From: Amanita rubescens | Lineage: Eukaryota > Basidiomycota > Agaricomycetes > Agaricales > Amanitaceae | Direction of reading: 5' to 3' | NCBI GenBank assembly: GCA_015039365.1 | Contig: WION01000168.1 | Coordinates: 50,340 to 114,339 of the forward strand | Length of the DNA: 64,000 nt | Part shown: positions 24,422 through 34,723 of the stretch, in pieces | How the letters are laid out: each line of letters begins with the position of its first letter | How positions within the stretch are numbered: the first letter of the stretch is position 1 | Program-made: the position numbers and the translations under genes | Notes under the pieces: generated by a model | The model's input: the letters and a program-made list of their open reading frames with translations, nothing else | What the model was told of the DNA's origin: nothing | The model's database searches: none

Positions 24422-25345
24422 GTGATGGTCCTCCGTCCGATTACTCGCCGGGATTCATCCTCTGGTCATTTTTATTCAACCCTCAGGCCTCAGGCTTTAG
24501 ACAACCACATGGTCATCACCACCGATCTCACTCCCGATCCATCCACCACACATCCATACCCTGGGATCTCTACATGTCAAACGGCACCCTCCTCATCGTG
24601 TCTCTATCAAAAGAATACTTTCCAGAGACTCGTATGACAACATCTACGCTGAAAACACACCGGAAAACATCGCTCTTCGGGAACCGACCAAGGAAACTAT
24701 GGACTTTCTAACACCAGATGAGGCACAGCAACGTTGGGGGTCTGAGGACGAAAGCGCCTACAGGGTATTGTCGGCTAAGGGCAACACTGTGAGCTCCCTG
24801 CGTTCTTCTCGCTACTCGGCTTATAATATCGCGACAGATCTTGTATAGCGACCCCGACCAGTTCCTCCGCCACCACTACCACTTCGTAGCGGAAGTTTTC
24901 CTCGGTACATGGGCATTCTGGCAAGGAGCGTTCACGCAATCATCACCTTCCCTCTCCTTTTCTCTTTCGCTCCCAAGACGATTCCGCCCCACCACCCATT
25001 CACCGCGCCATCTTTGTTAAGTTCCAAAGAAGGACAGTATGACAGGCCTGGCTTCAACGGCTACTTCTTATGCGCCACGTTTCCAATTCCATCTCTCCCC
25101 GTCGAATCGCAGTTTTCAAGACCCCGTACGTTCTACCCGTTCCGTCGACGACTCGGACAAGTTTTTCATTACGCGTTCGGGAGGCTGTGTGGCGATTCCG
25201 GCGTTAGGAGCGGATGCGGCCGTCAACTGGATGGCTGACTTGACAAGGAGGTGACACCAGATTTAGTCCGGAGCGGCGCGTTTCACGCTTTGCTGCTCAG
25301 GTCGAAGAAGATTACAATCCCGCACATCTCCCCCTTCCAACCATC
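24422..25345 (+). pseudogene. GT61-type glycosyltransferase pseudogene
   Basis: This is a shortened copy of the gene at 27601-29480. It keeps the start (VLRPITRRD), the segment NTPENIALREPTKETMDFLT, RWGSEDESAYRVLS, and the region around 24880-24960 (HYHFVAEVFLGTWAFWQG-like), but lacks about 55 codons after residue 50 and about 200 bp before 25190, has a frame difference at 24810-24840, and stops matching near 25345. The catalytic C-terminal part (VHGNGLTHL) is missing. It lies after membrane-protein copy B, in the same relation as the intact gene to copy C. Confidence 0.85.
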
Positions 25346-25981
25346 ACCTTTCCTACCATATTCCCAGCGTGAGTTGGAGAACTCACATCCCGAAAGTTAG
25401 TCTCATGAAGCGCCGTTTGAACGAGACCTGGTCATGAACTCATACTGGTATCTAATATAAAAGAATGGAGATGAAACAGTCCAAACTGCAACTGCAACCA
25501 TTCCCTTGAAATCCATGTAGCGCTGGAACTTGACCATATGGAGCCCCTTTCGAGTCGGTAAAACTCTGTATCACCTAAAGGTTGTGGGGATTCCCTAGGT
25601 GAACGCCAGGGGTCGGAAGGCAGTTCGCCCTGCGGCGTACGCTCGACTCCTGCAGGTGGCACTGGGATGGGAGACGACTCGGTAGAGATTCCGTGGGTAT
25701 TCTATCGTCTTTTTATCAGCACCCTGAATCAAGCAACACGGAAGGCGCGAGCGATGAGTGGGCAAGAAATGGGAAAGTCGAATGCAATAGATTAAGCAAT
25801 AAGTTAATGTACATACTAGCTCGCTGTATTTCTATCTACAATATAGTTTTTGTTCCACGCATACAAGCTTGTACGGCGCTTTGTACAAACAATGCTGCTA
25901 TAAACAACCCCGCAAAGACACATCCGATGAGACTGCCCGCTGGTATTAGATAAATGAACAGAAAATTTTAAACCTTGCTGC

Positions 25982-27309
25982 TTAAAGCTCAGGGATATCA
26001 GAATAGTATTGTCCAACTTGACCCCAATGATGTTCCGTGTTAGGGAGCAGTCCCCGTGGGCCCTCGTATCTGAACCGCGGGATTGTAGAGGATGTAAGGA
26101 CATCGTCGGGATCCTAAAGTATTTATATCAGCATCGCAAGTCAAGTGGAGGCAACGAATGCTTACGTATGTATTTTCAAGTGCATCCTGATACGCTTGCT
26201 GCACAGGGGTTGGAGAGTCGGTCGACGCAGGAGGTGAGGGAACAGGTAAAAGCGGAGTCGATGGAGGCGGATCCGTTAGCTTGTGTTCACTCGTCTGAGG
26301 CGACGTTTCAGGGTCAGGCCGGGAAGCCCCACGCTTCGTGTAAAGCCAGAACAACAACAACGCTAAGATTAACACCCCTCCAAAGGCACACCCGATTGCA
26401 ACGCCTATGATCGCGCTGGCATTGGTTTGAGATGAATGAGAAGAGAGGGAGGTTGATGTTGATGTTGATGTTGAGGCCGACGTTGACGTCAATGAGGTCG
26501 ATGTCGGTATCGAGGTAAAAGGCGCAGAATGCCTCGAACTAGGTGCAACTATACAAGAATAAAATTTGTTAATCATGGTGCCTGGGCTTCAGTTCTCGTG
26601 AGACGTACAGGCCAGGTAATATGCTGCAGTACAGTTAAAAGAACCGGCGGATGCCTAAATTCATTTGTCGATTACTCGTTGGAAGCGGACAGAATTCACA
26701 CGCACCGTCACATTCGTATAAGCCCAGTTTGGCACACTAGTATTTGAAGGGATATTGCCGGGATACCTAGAGATTTCCTTTAATAGTGTTGTATTACACT
26801 GGCAATTGATCTCACTCCATGAAATATGTTTGGTCGCAAAATCTTGAGTATGTTTTCCATCTGATAGGATGGGTCAAGTTCACAATTTGTCACTACAAAT
26901 CGAACGTACTCGGAAAAGGACCCGCTCTGACAAATAGCACACGCCGAGAGCATGGAGTACACGACAGTATTACAAAAGCACGGGTCATTGGTAGCCGTGT
27001 ACGCTGAATTTGTGGACGGAAGAGAGACGAAACTATATGCTGGACGAACCACCGTTAGCTGAACTGACTTGGGTTATCGGGGAAGTGAGCTACTTAATCC
27101 GGTGCATGGATCCGTTAACAGTTCAGCGACGTAACAGGGGCTTTGACCCAGCGAGTTAAATGTCTATTTCGATCAGCGTTGAGCCAGCAGGGATACAAGA
27201 CGCGCGCGCTTACCCAGTCGAAACTGCTATCCGTGCACTTTGGTTTATTTGGATCCTGAGCAAAGCTAAAAGGGGCCACTTGAAGCCACAGAAATACATA
27301 AAATATCAT
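25982..27309 (-). CDS. Single-pass membrane protein, tandem copy C
   Basis: Exon 1 (27309-27214, 32 codons) encodes a signal peptide MIFYVFLWLQVAPFSFAQ and KCTDSSFDW. Exon 2 (after an AG near 27166) gives TFNSLGQSPCYVAELLTDPC. After an intron with donor GTAGCT the ectodomain continues IQLTVVRPAYSFVSLPSTNS, PCFCNTVVYSMLSACAICQS. A further exon reads INCQCNTTLLKEISRYPGNI then PSNTSVPNWAYTNVT. The exon about 26546-26172 has a Ser/Thr-rich stalk, AIIGVAIGCAFGGVLILALL, LFWLYTKRG and a Pro-rich cytoplasmic part. The last exon encodes DPDDVLTSSTIPRFRYEGPR and ends YYSDIPEL at 25982. Six exons, short introns. A family of this shape is common in Agaricomycetes; its role is not known to me. Confidence 0.75.
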
Positions 27310-27600
27310 GGATCTACGGAGGGGGGGGAAATGAGCGTGGGTGGCGGCTGTGCGTTTATTATGTTGTTCAATAAACTTATAAGGAAAGAAAGCACGTCAA
27401 ACCCAGATTGACTTGTGTGCGGCATCAATGATACTGATCGACATGGTACCTCTTCAACTGTAGCACGATAAGGAGCGTAGCTAGAGGTCAACGTTAAGAA
27501 TGAAACGCGCGACTGTGACGGCATCACGGCCATCAACGCATCAGGTTTTTAAAAAGCAAAACATGGAATTACGGCAGTCGAGTTTTGACACGACTCTGTG

Positions 27601-29480
27601 ATGGTCCTCCGTCCGATTACTCGCCGGGATGCTTTCCTCATCCTCTTCGGCGCTGCGTCCATGCAAGTTTGGTCATTTTTATTCAACCCTGCTTTAAACA
27701 ACCACATGGTCATCACCACCGATCTCACTCCCGATCTATCCACCGCCACGACAACTGCTACCATCCCAACTCCAACCGTATGTTCAGAAAAAAATATCCT
27801 GCTTGATCCATTGGCTGGTCCACCAACCGCTCTTTCTTCCCTTCCTCACACATCCATCGCAGCTCACGCTCCGGGATGGACTCTCTTCCGGGATCTCTAC
27901 ATGTCAAACGGTACCCTCCTCATAGTGTCTCCATCAAAAGAAGACTTTCCGGAGACCCGTATGATGACTTCTACCGGCCTCTCCGCTGAAAACACACCGG
28001 AAAACATCGCCCTTCGGGAACCGACTAAGGAAACTATGGACTTTCTAACACCAGAGCAGGCACAGCAACGTTGGGGATCTAAGGACGAAAGCGCCTATAG
28101 AGTATTATCAGTTAAGGGTAATACTGTGAGCTTCCTGCATTCTCCTTCTCGCTACTCGGCTTACATATTATCGCAATAGATCTTGTATAACGACCCCGAG
28201 CAGTTCCTCCGCCACTACTACCACTTCGTAGCAGAACTTTTCCTCGGTACATGGGCATTCTGGCAAGGAGCGTTCACGCAACCATCACCCACCCTCTCTC
28301 TTTCTCTTTCGCTCCCCCAAGACGATTCCGCCCCACCACCCATTCACCGCGCCATCTTTATTCATTCCAACGAAGAAGGATGGCACGACAGGCCCGGCTT
28401 CAACGGGTACTTCTTACGCGCAGCGTTACCATCTCTCCCCGTCGAATCGCAGCTCTCCTGGGAAGACCTTGTACGTTCCACCCGTCCCGTCGACAACTCG
28501 GACAAGAATCAGAAAGCTTTTCATTTCCCTTACGCGCTTCTCGTAGATAGAAGCGCAGCGCATCGAGGATTCATCTGCGGTTCCCAGACACAACGGACTG
28601 CCGCCGAAGCGTGGCAGTATATGCTCACAAACTTTCGTCTCGTGGGTGTCCATGCCGGCAGATGGTGGGATCCTATTCGGGAGTCCGTATGGCGATTCGC
28701 TGGCGTTAAGAGCGCGGATGCTGTCAATTGGATGAGTCATCATGGCCAACCCGACGACCAACTTGTTGCTCACCATCAACTTGACAAGGAGGTAACACCA
28801 GATTTAGTCCGCAGCGGCGCGTTTCAAGATTTACTGCCCAAACCGAAGAAAATTACAATCTCGTACATCTCCAGGCAACCATCTAGGGGAAGGAAACTTA
28901 CGCCAGAGTCTCACGACGGTCTCGTAAGTGCGCTTCGAGAGCTGGTTGACAGGCGGAATTCCGCTCGGACAGCTGCTAATTCAGGGGAAGGTGAGGTGGC
29001 AGAGGAACCAGAGTGGGAATTCCACCAAGTTATTGCTGAATGGCTAAGCAAGGACGAGCAGATACAAGTTGCGGCTCGTACGACGGTGAGTCCTTGTTTC
29101 TAGTCGGGGTATGAGAGCTGATCGTACACTAGTTCCTTGTAGGCGTACATGGGAACGGTCTTACCCACCTCGTCTTTATGCCTCCTACTCGGGTATCGAC
29201 CGTCATTGAGATATTCTACCCGCAAGGGTACGCGCATGATTACCAATGGACATCGACGGCTTTGGGAATGAAACATTATGGTGTTTGGAACGATACGTGA
29301 GTTATTGATATGCTTTTTTCGCTTAACAAAGGCGCTGACCAATCTGTATACCACAGTTACTTCTCACTTCCTCAAAAAGAACCACCGGTGGGGTATCCTC
29401 CCGGATTTCAAGATGATTATATACCTGTGCACGGGCCAGCCGTGGCCAAGCTTATTGAGGATAGAGTCGACGGTGCATAA
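27601..29480 (+). CDS. GT61 (DUF563)-type glycosyltransferase with one in-frame stop
   Basis: Predicted type II Golgi-type enzyme: N-terminal VLRPITRRDAFLILFGAASM with an anchor helix, then a luminal domain. Motifs: SPSRYSAY, LYNDPEQFLRHYYHFVAEL (about residue 195-215), GTWAFWQGAF, KKITISYISRQ..RKL, GLVSALRELVDR, WEFHQVIAEWLSKDEQ, then after an intron 29086-29132 FLVGVHGNGLTHLVFMPP, STVIEIFYPQGYAHDYQW, and after an intron 29297-29356 YFSLPQKEPPVGYPPGFQDD, ending RVDGA at 29480. VHGNGLTHL is the family hallmark. The single defect is TAG at 28177-28179, in the same frame as the rest (ILSQ, stop, ILYNDPEQ). It is either a recent nonsense mutation or a short unrecognised intron; the ATG at 27601 matches the paralogue. 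Confidence 0.8.
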
Positions 29481-29499
29481 CGCAACACGTTTCTTTACG

Positions 29500-29900
29500 A
29501 ACACGAACGAATTTAAGGTTGACGTCATTTCATATGTCTTTGTTATGTTACTACTAGGCTATCGGTTGCTTTCGTGATAATATCCTCCCTATCTATTCCC
29601 TCAGGCACTCGAACATTTTTTTATATCATTCAGGGTACCTTGTTTTGTGAATTCCATCTTGGGACATTGAGTTTTTTTTTTGCTCAGCATACGTATTTAT
29701 ATTTTACATGTACACTGTACTGGGGAGATGAGATAGGTTGCAAGCTGATAGGCCGCGAATGAAGGGGTGTAATACACGATACCGGTAGTTCTACCCGTTC
29801 GTTTCAATGTACACTCTTTTACCCTACTTCTTGATGGGTTTCTTGACTCGACCAACGTGCTCCAACGAGATGTTACTCAATTCTGCCAAGCGACGACACG
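29500..29900. other. No gene recognised
   Basis: AT-rich 3' flank of the glycosyltransferase gene with no supported feature. Confidence 0.4.
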
Positions 29901-29906
29901 CAGTAG

Positions 29907-30507
29907 TTACTGCGCGTGCCGGCCAGCAGCATCTTGCGCGAGTAGAAGAGCCGTCGGAGCGTCTAACGCAGACGGTAAGTCAACGTCACCCCATTCTCGC
30001 CAAAGCTCGGCATATGCGCCCTTCGACCTGGGACTGCAATGAGCGGCCCCGCCTCCCGCTTCCTTATCCCGACCCGCTGTGTCTGGTCGTCTCTGCCATA
30101 TCCCATAGGCTATCCGCGCGAACTTAAAGCCCACCTACCTACCTTCTCCTCGATCAATCGCATGAGAAAGGACAAATAAAACCGACGAGGAACTTACTCC
30201 CGGACCGTTTCTTAAAGCCGCGCTCTCGCCGCTATATCTCTCCCACCATGTTTTTTCAAACAAGCGCTCCATGAGAACGTAGGACTTGTGCAAGGGATAG
30301 CCTCGCCGTACCACATTGTTCGTCAGTATTTTCTGGTAGCGCTGCCACAGGGATTCCGGTCTCGACAACAGGTAAGGAGGTATGGTGTGTCATTTCTTCC
30401 GAGAATGAGGAGCTGCAGTGGCCGCATCTACTCGTTTCGCGTTTGCGCACTGGTTGGTCCACTCTGCGAACTAGTAGACTGCATACTATGCGGTTGATTA
30501 AAGGCAT
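29907..30507 (-). pseudogene. Unrecognised two-exon fragment
   Basis: Minus strand 30368-30200 encodes RPESLWQRYQKILTNNVVRR, GYPLHKSYVLMERLFEKTWW and ERYSGESAAL, followed by a GTAAGT donor at about 30196. A second piece ending near 30000 encodes YAELWREWGDVDLP before GT. The composition is protein-like and the splice donors are good, but no start exon or full frame could be built and I do not recognise the family. It may be part of a decayed gene. Confidence 0.3.
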
Positions 30508-30519
30508 GAAAATTCACTT

Positions 30520-31075
30520 TTCTTCCTTGTTTTCGTTCACCGCAATGTATCCATGTTCCAGCATTGGGTAGATGTGTTGTCTTGAGTCATCACGAGCAAG
30601 TTCAAGCAGCATTCGCTATCTCTTATGTAATGATGGCCTGGCCATGTTCGTTGAAAACCCACCTGACACCTCTCGCTTTCAACTGCCTATACTCATATTC
30701 GATTCGCGCACCAAACATGATGCACGACGTTCGCCTTGGTGTTGGACGTTAAGCATACGTCTGACAAAGAGCGTTGGTGACTCGATTACGCCTGAACGTC
30801 AACAATCGCGTGGATGATTTACCGACATTGCGATGATCGAGGATGATTCTGCACGCAGACAAAAAATCTGGCCCGAAAAGAGTACGTGAACAGACTCGAC
30901 AACAGGACATGTTCTCACACTACGGTCAACAGGCTATGGATGCGTGATTCGAATCATTGCGGCAGAACCATTCTCATCGATGCAAGCAGCAAAGCGTTAT
31001 TGAACTGCTGCACAGTGTCCATCAGCTCAAGTGGTGACCGGTGATCGATGGTCAGTCGCCAGTAAGTATGTATAC
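30520..31075. other. No gene recognised
   Basis: Short frames only; nothing supported on either strand. Confidence 0.4.
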
Positions 31076-31084
31076 GAGTTTCAT

Positions 31085-31345
31085 ATGTGCTGAACGGGTA
31101 TCGAACGTCTTATTAGAGAGCATCGAGTGAGAATGCATATTGTAATCCCCATCAATTGCAAGGAATCATCAATTTTGTTCTGGTGAGGTGACGGAACTTT
31201 ACGCATCACTTTTGGGCCACAGCATATAACTAATTAAGCGCCATCAACGACTGATATCAGATATAAAACGAGTCCCCAGGTTGTTTCTATGGTACCGGTG
31301 CTTCCTGTAACATCGTGCAGTGAACCATCGCAAGGAGAGGACTGG
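31085..31345. repeat. Dispersed repeat, empty copy (partner 54525-54687 plus 57315-57420)
   Basis: Shared blocks with the downstream copy: TCTTATTAGAG.GCAT, GTGA.AATGCATATTGT, GCAAGGAATC.TCAATT, GTTCTGGTGAGGTG, TTTACGCATCACTT, ATCAG.TATAAAA.GAGT, GTGAACCATC.CAAG. In the downstream copy a gag-only LTR element sits between the CATCACTT and TATAAAA blocks, so 31085-31345 represents the unoccupied site. Confidence 0.75.
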
Positions 31346-31841
31346 AGAGGAGCGTCAGAAAAGAACTTGGAAGCATGTGCTTTGAGCAATTCAGAGATGC
31401 GTAGTCAAGCTTTCGTGAGAACCCTAGCTAATTGATACATGTAGAAGTTAGTGCTATGACAAATCAATAATGAATTATGAAACCTAGAGCACAGAGTGCC
31501 GAAACATACCGAAAACATGATAATTGATGTTACCAACGCAACGACCGCTCCTGATCGCACATAACTAGACATAGCCGAGCATTTGAGTGATAGATAATAC
31601 GAAGGCTGGTTGGTTTTTGATCCCATTCCCCAATGCTTCTCGCTACTAACATCCTCGTTTTATTACTTGTTCCCTCTATGATTCGCGCCATGATGCCTGG
31701 CGGAGTTAAATACTCAGTGACCGGGAGACCGGAAATTGAGGTGAGTCACCATCTTATCCACGTTGAAAGTTATCTCAGTCAGACTGGCAAAAAAGAGCAC
31801 AGAAATAGTTAAAACTGTAGTAGTTCGCTTGCAAGACAAAT

Positions 31842-32029
31842 TGTAAACCCTTTGTGGACTCAAAGGGGAATCACTCGAGACGGAACAGGACCAGAGCGTG
31901 TTAAGAGAGAACGAGTACCTAGGTACGATGATAAGGAGAAGGAAAAGAAAGAATATCGAAGTGTATGAACTATCCGAATATATGTATGTTGATTGATTGT
32001 AGTTGTTTGTTAGTAATCGTATGATTACA
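31842..32029 (-). repeat. 3' LTR of the gypsy element
   Basis: 188 bp, identical by eye to 51643-51830. In plus orientation it begins TGTAAACCC and ends GATTACA. It is followed by the polypurine tract of the element (plus CCCTCCCCCACC at 32030-32041). Confidence 0.95.
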
Positions 32030-32149
32030 CCCTCCCCCACCGTGAAAAAGAAAGAAGGATACGTAAAAGTGCTTACACGGGTGCGTTAAAAAACCCTCGT
32101 AAGGGAAAAAGCTACCGGTGGCGGGCGAAAGGATAAGGTAAAAAAAATC

Positions 32150-34717
32150 CTAATGCCGTGATTGTCGCAACCATATATCGAGCGCTTCATTCTGTTGTAG
32201 CAGCGAGCCGGAAAGCCAGCAGTCTTCGGAAGGTGGCTGGTCTTTGAAACGAACCAAATATTGCATACCACGGCCGCGCCGACGTTCGTCGATAACTTTT
32301 GCTTCCACCGGGAATTCTTCTACGCCATCAATAATAATAGGGTCTGGCCATTCTTTAGTTCGTCCTGGGAAAAGAGAAGAATCAGATTCGTAATAAGGTA
32401 ATAATTGGGAAACGTGAAATGTGGGGAAGATGGTTGAGTTGGGTAAATCTAGAGTATAAGTTGAGAATTCGGGGTGAGCTGCTGTAATCTTGTAAGGGCC
32501 ATCGAAACGCGGCATTAGTTTAGCAACACGTTTCTCGCCTTTCGCCTTGTACTCGCGACGGTGATTATGGGTGGAGAGCCAGACACGGTCGCCGACATCA
32601 AAGACGGGGCGGAAGGGACGGTGTGAATTTGCAGCCGTTGCTTGGGCCACCTTTGCAGTTAACAAGTTATCTTGTGCCTTCAGAACGTCAACTTCCAGTT
32701 CTTTGAGTATTAGGATAGCCTCCTTTGTATCAAGGTCAGCTGTTGAGAAGGGTTTGGTGATGACCGGTGGTATGAGGCGCGGTGAGCGTCCCATCTTCAG
32801 ATGAAAGCCGCTGAATCCCGTAGAAGCATTGACGGTATTCATCATATGGAAACGGACACGGGGGAGAGCTCTGACCCAACCTTTCTGGTTTCGTTCTACG
32901 TGAAATCTTAATGCTTGGCAGAGTGTGCGGTTGGTACATTCGCTAGCGCCGTCTGTTTCTGGATGGAAAGCCGATGACATTTTGATGTCAATGCCCGTTA
33001 AGTTGTGCAGTGTGCGCCAAAAACGTGAGGCAAATTTGGTATCACGATCGCAAATAATATCCGTCGGTAATCCATGCTCGCAATACCAGTGATTGAAAAA
33101 TAGAAGTGCAATTTCTTTTGCAGTGGCATCTGTCCGGGTGGGAATAAGTAGAATTTCTGCGCCCAATCGATCCGTAATGGTCAAGATACAGTTAAACCCA
33201 TGGTCTTCGGGAAGTGGGCCGACGAAATCCATGGCAATTGAGGCGCCTCGGTGGTCAGGGACAGGTAGTGGGTGCAAGGGACCAGACGGCTTTCGTCGCG
33301 CAGCTTTGAAGCGCTGGCAGTCGGCGCAGCCAGGGACATAATACCGTGCGAGGGACGTGAACATGCCAGGCCAGAAAAAGCTATCTCGTAATGCCGCGTA
33401 TGACTTGTCGATGCCGAAGTGTCCAAGAAGGTCATGTGCCCATCGAAAGATTTGTGTGCGAATGGACGCTACGTTGGGTATGACCAATCGGTCGTTCATC
33501 CACCAAAATCCATCTTGTAATTTGAAATTAGGCATACCGTCGGCCGCTGCCGCCATTTTTAGACACCAAGGGTCAGTTTGGTATCCCGTCTTAATTTTGG
33601 AGGCAAAGGAAGGATCTGAAGTCAGTGTCAGTCGAGTTGCGCCTAAGTTTGCTCTACGTTCATGTATTGGGGGAATCGAAATCAAGGCAGCGATGACATC
33701 CATTGGTGACTTTTTTATTTGTGCCGGCGGGGCCGCTTCAATAAATGCCGTGCACGATAAGGCATCTGCTACGGTGTTTTTCTGTCCGTCAATGTAACGG
33801 ATTTCACAATCGAATTGGGACATAAATTCGGACCAGCGGCACTGGCGTCTGGATAAATCTTTTTGCGTCATAAAATTTTCCAAGGTTCGGTGGTCGGTAT
33901 AAATGATGAAATGGTTTCCCAAAAGGTCAGTACGCCAGCGTCGTAAGGCACGGATGATTGCTAATAGTTCTTTCTCATGGACTGGGTAATTTAGTTCTGC
34001 GGCCTTGAACGTCATTGAGTCAAATGCGACAGGACGGGACGTTTCCCATGTTGGGCCGAAGGAGAGCAATGCACCTGAACGTTTGTCCGAGGCATCCGTC
34101 GTGACATAGATGTTGTTTTTGTCCAAGAGATCATGATTGATGACCGTTAGACATTCACGACTGATGACAAGGCGTTTAATCTCATCAAAAGCAAACTGGT
34201 GTGTATCAGTCCATGAGGGAAATTTGCGATCACAATGCTTCTCTGTTAAAGGTGTTAAAATGGCGGTGTGATCGGCAAGCTTTGGCAGAAAATTTGCGAT
34301 GTATCGCACCAGTCCCAAAAAGGCTCGGACGTCACTTGCTGATTGCGGAACCGGCCAATCAAGGATACGGGAAACTTTCTTGTGATGTGCCTCGATCCCA
34401 CGCGTGGAGATGTGGTGGCCCAAGAAGTCGATTTCCCAACAAAAAAGGTGAGTCTTTTTGGGGTTACAGTATAGCGAGGCAGCAGCCAAGGCGCTTAGTA
34501 CCGTACGAACATTTTTTATATGTTCCTCGATAGATTCAGACCAGATGACGATGTCGTCAATGTAGACATGGCAGATGCGACCGATTAGTGGGCGTAGTGC
34601 CATGGTTACCCGACGCTGTTGCACAGAGGGACTATTCCGTGCGCCCATTGGCATAACGGTCCATTCATATAGGCCAAGTGGCGTTGTGACAGCAGTCAAT
34701 GGCATGTCGTCAGGGTG
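32150..34717 (-). CDS. Gypsy Pol, 3' part: RT (rest), RNase H, integrase, chromodomain-like tail
   Basis: Carries out reverse transcription and integration. In order from the 5' side: LHPDDMPLTAVTTPLGLYEW, FMPMG-type VMPMGARNSPSVQQRR, the catalytic YIDDIVIW, FLGHHISTRGIE, RNase H with YVTTDASDKRSGALLSFG and YTDHRTLENF, HHCC-type zinc region (HDLLGHFGIDKSY..CADCQRF), integrase core with MDFVGPLPED, CDRDTKFASRFW and FHPETDGASECTNRTL (D, D, E), and a C-terminal chromodomain-like segment (EEFPVEAKVIDERRRGRGMQ, YLVRFKD, EDCWLSGSLL). The stop is at 32150. The frame is open throughout. Its N-terminal half lies beyond an inserted DNA element (34724-35944). Insert plus target duplication is 1227 bp, a multiple of three. 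Confidence 0.95.
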   Translation of the reverse strand, partial: HPDDMPLTAVTTPLGLYEWTVMPMGARNSPSVQQRRVTMALRPLIGRICHVYIDDIVIWSESIEEHIKNVRTVLSALAAASLYCNPKKTHLFCWEIDFLGHHISTRGIEAHHKKVSRILDWPVPQSASDVRAFLGLVRYIANFLPKLADHTAILTPLTEKHCDRKFPSWTDTHQFAFDEIKRLVISRECLTVINHDLLDKNNIYVTTDASDKRSGALLSFGPTWETSRPVAFDSMTFKAAELNYPVHEKELLAIIRALRRWRTDLLGNHFIIYTDHRTLENFMTQKDLSRRQCRWSEFMSQFDCEIRYIDGQKNTVADALSCTAFIEAAPPAQIKKSPMDVIAALISIPPIHERRANLGATRLTLTSDPSFASKIKTGYQTDPWCLKMAAAADGMPNFKLQDGFWWMNDRLVIPNVASIRTQIFRWAHDLLGHFGIDKSYAALRDSFFWPGMFTSLARYYVPGCADCQRFKAARRKPSGPLHPLPVPDHRGASIAMDFVGPLPEDHGFNCILTITDRLGAEILLIPTRTDATAKEIALLFFNHWYCEHGLPTDIICDRDTKFASRFWRTLHNLTGIDIKMSSAFHPETDGASECTNRTLCQALRFHVERNQKGWVRALPRVRFHMMNTVNASTGFSGFHLKMGRSPRLIPPVITKPFSTADLDTKEAILILKELEVDVLKAQDNLLTAKVAQATAANSHRPFRPVFDVGDRVWLSTHNHRREYKAKGEKRVAKLMPRFDGPYKITAAHPEFSTYTLDLPNSTIFPTFHVSQLLPYYESDSSLFPGRTKEWPDPIIIDGVEEFPVEAKVIDERRRGRGMQYLVRFKDQPPSEDCWLSGSLLQQNEALDIWLRQSRH

Positions 34718-34723
34718 TAAACG

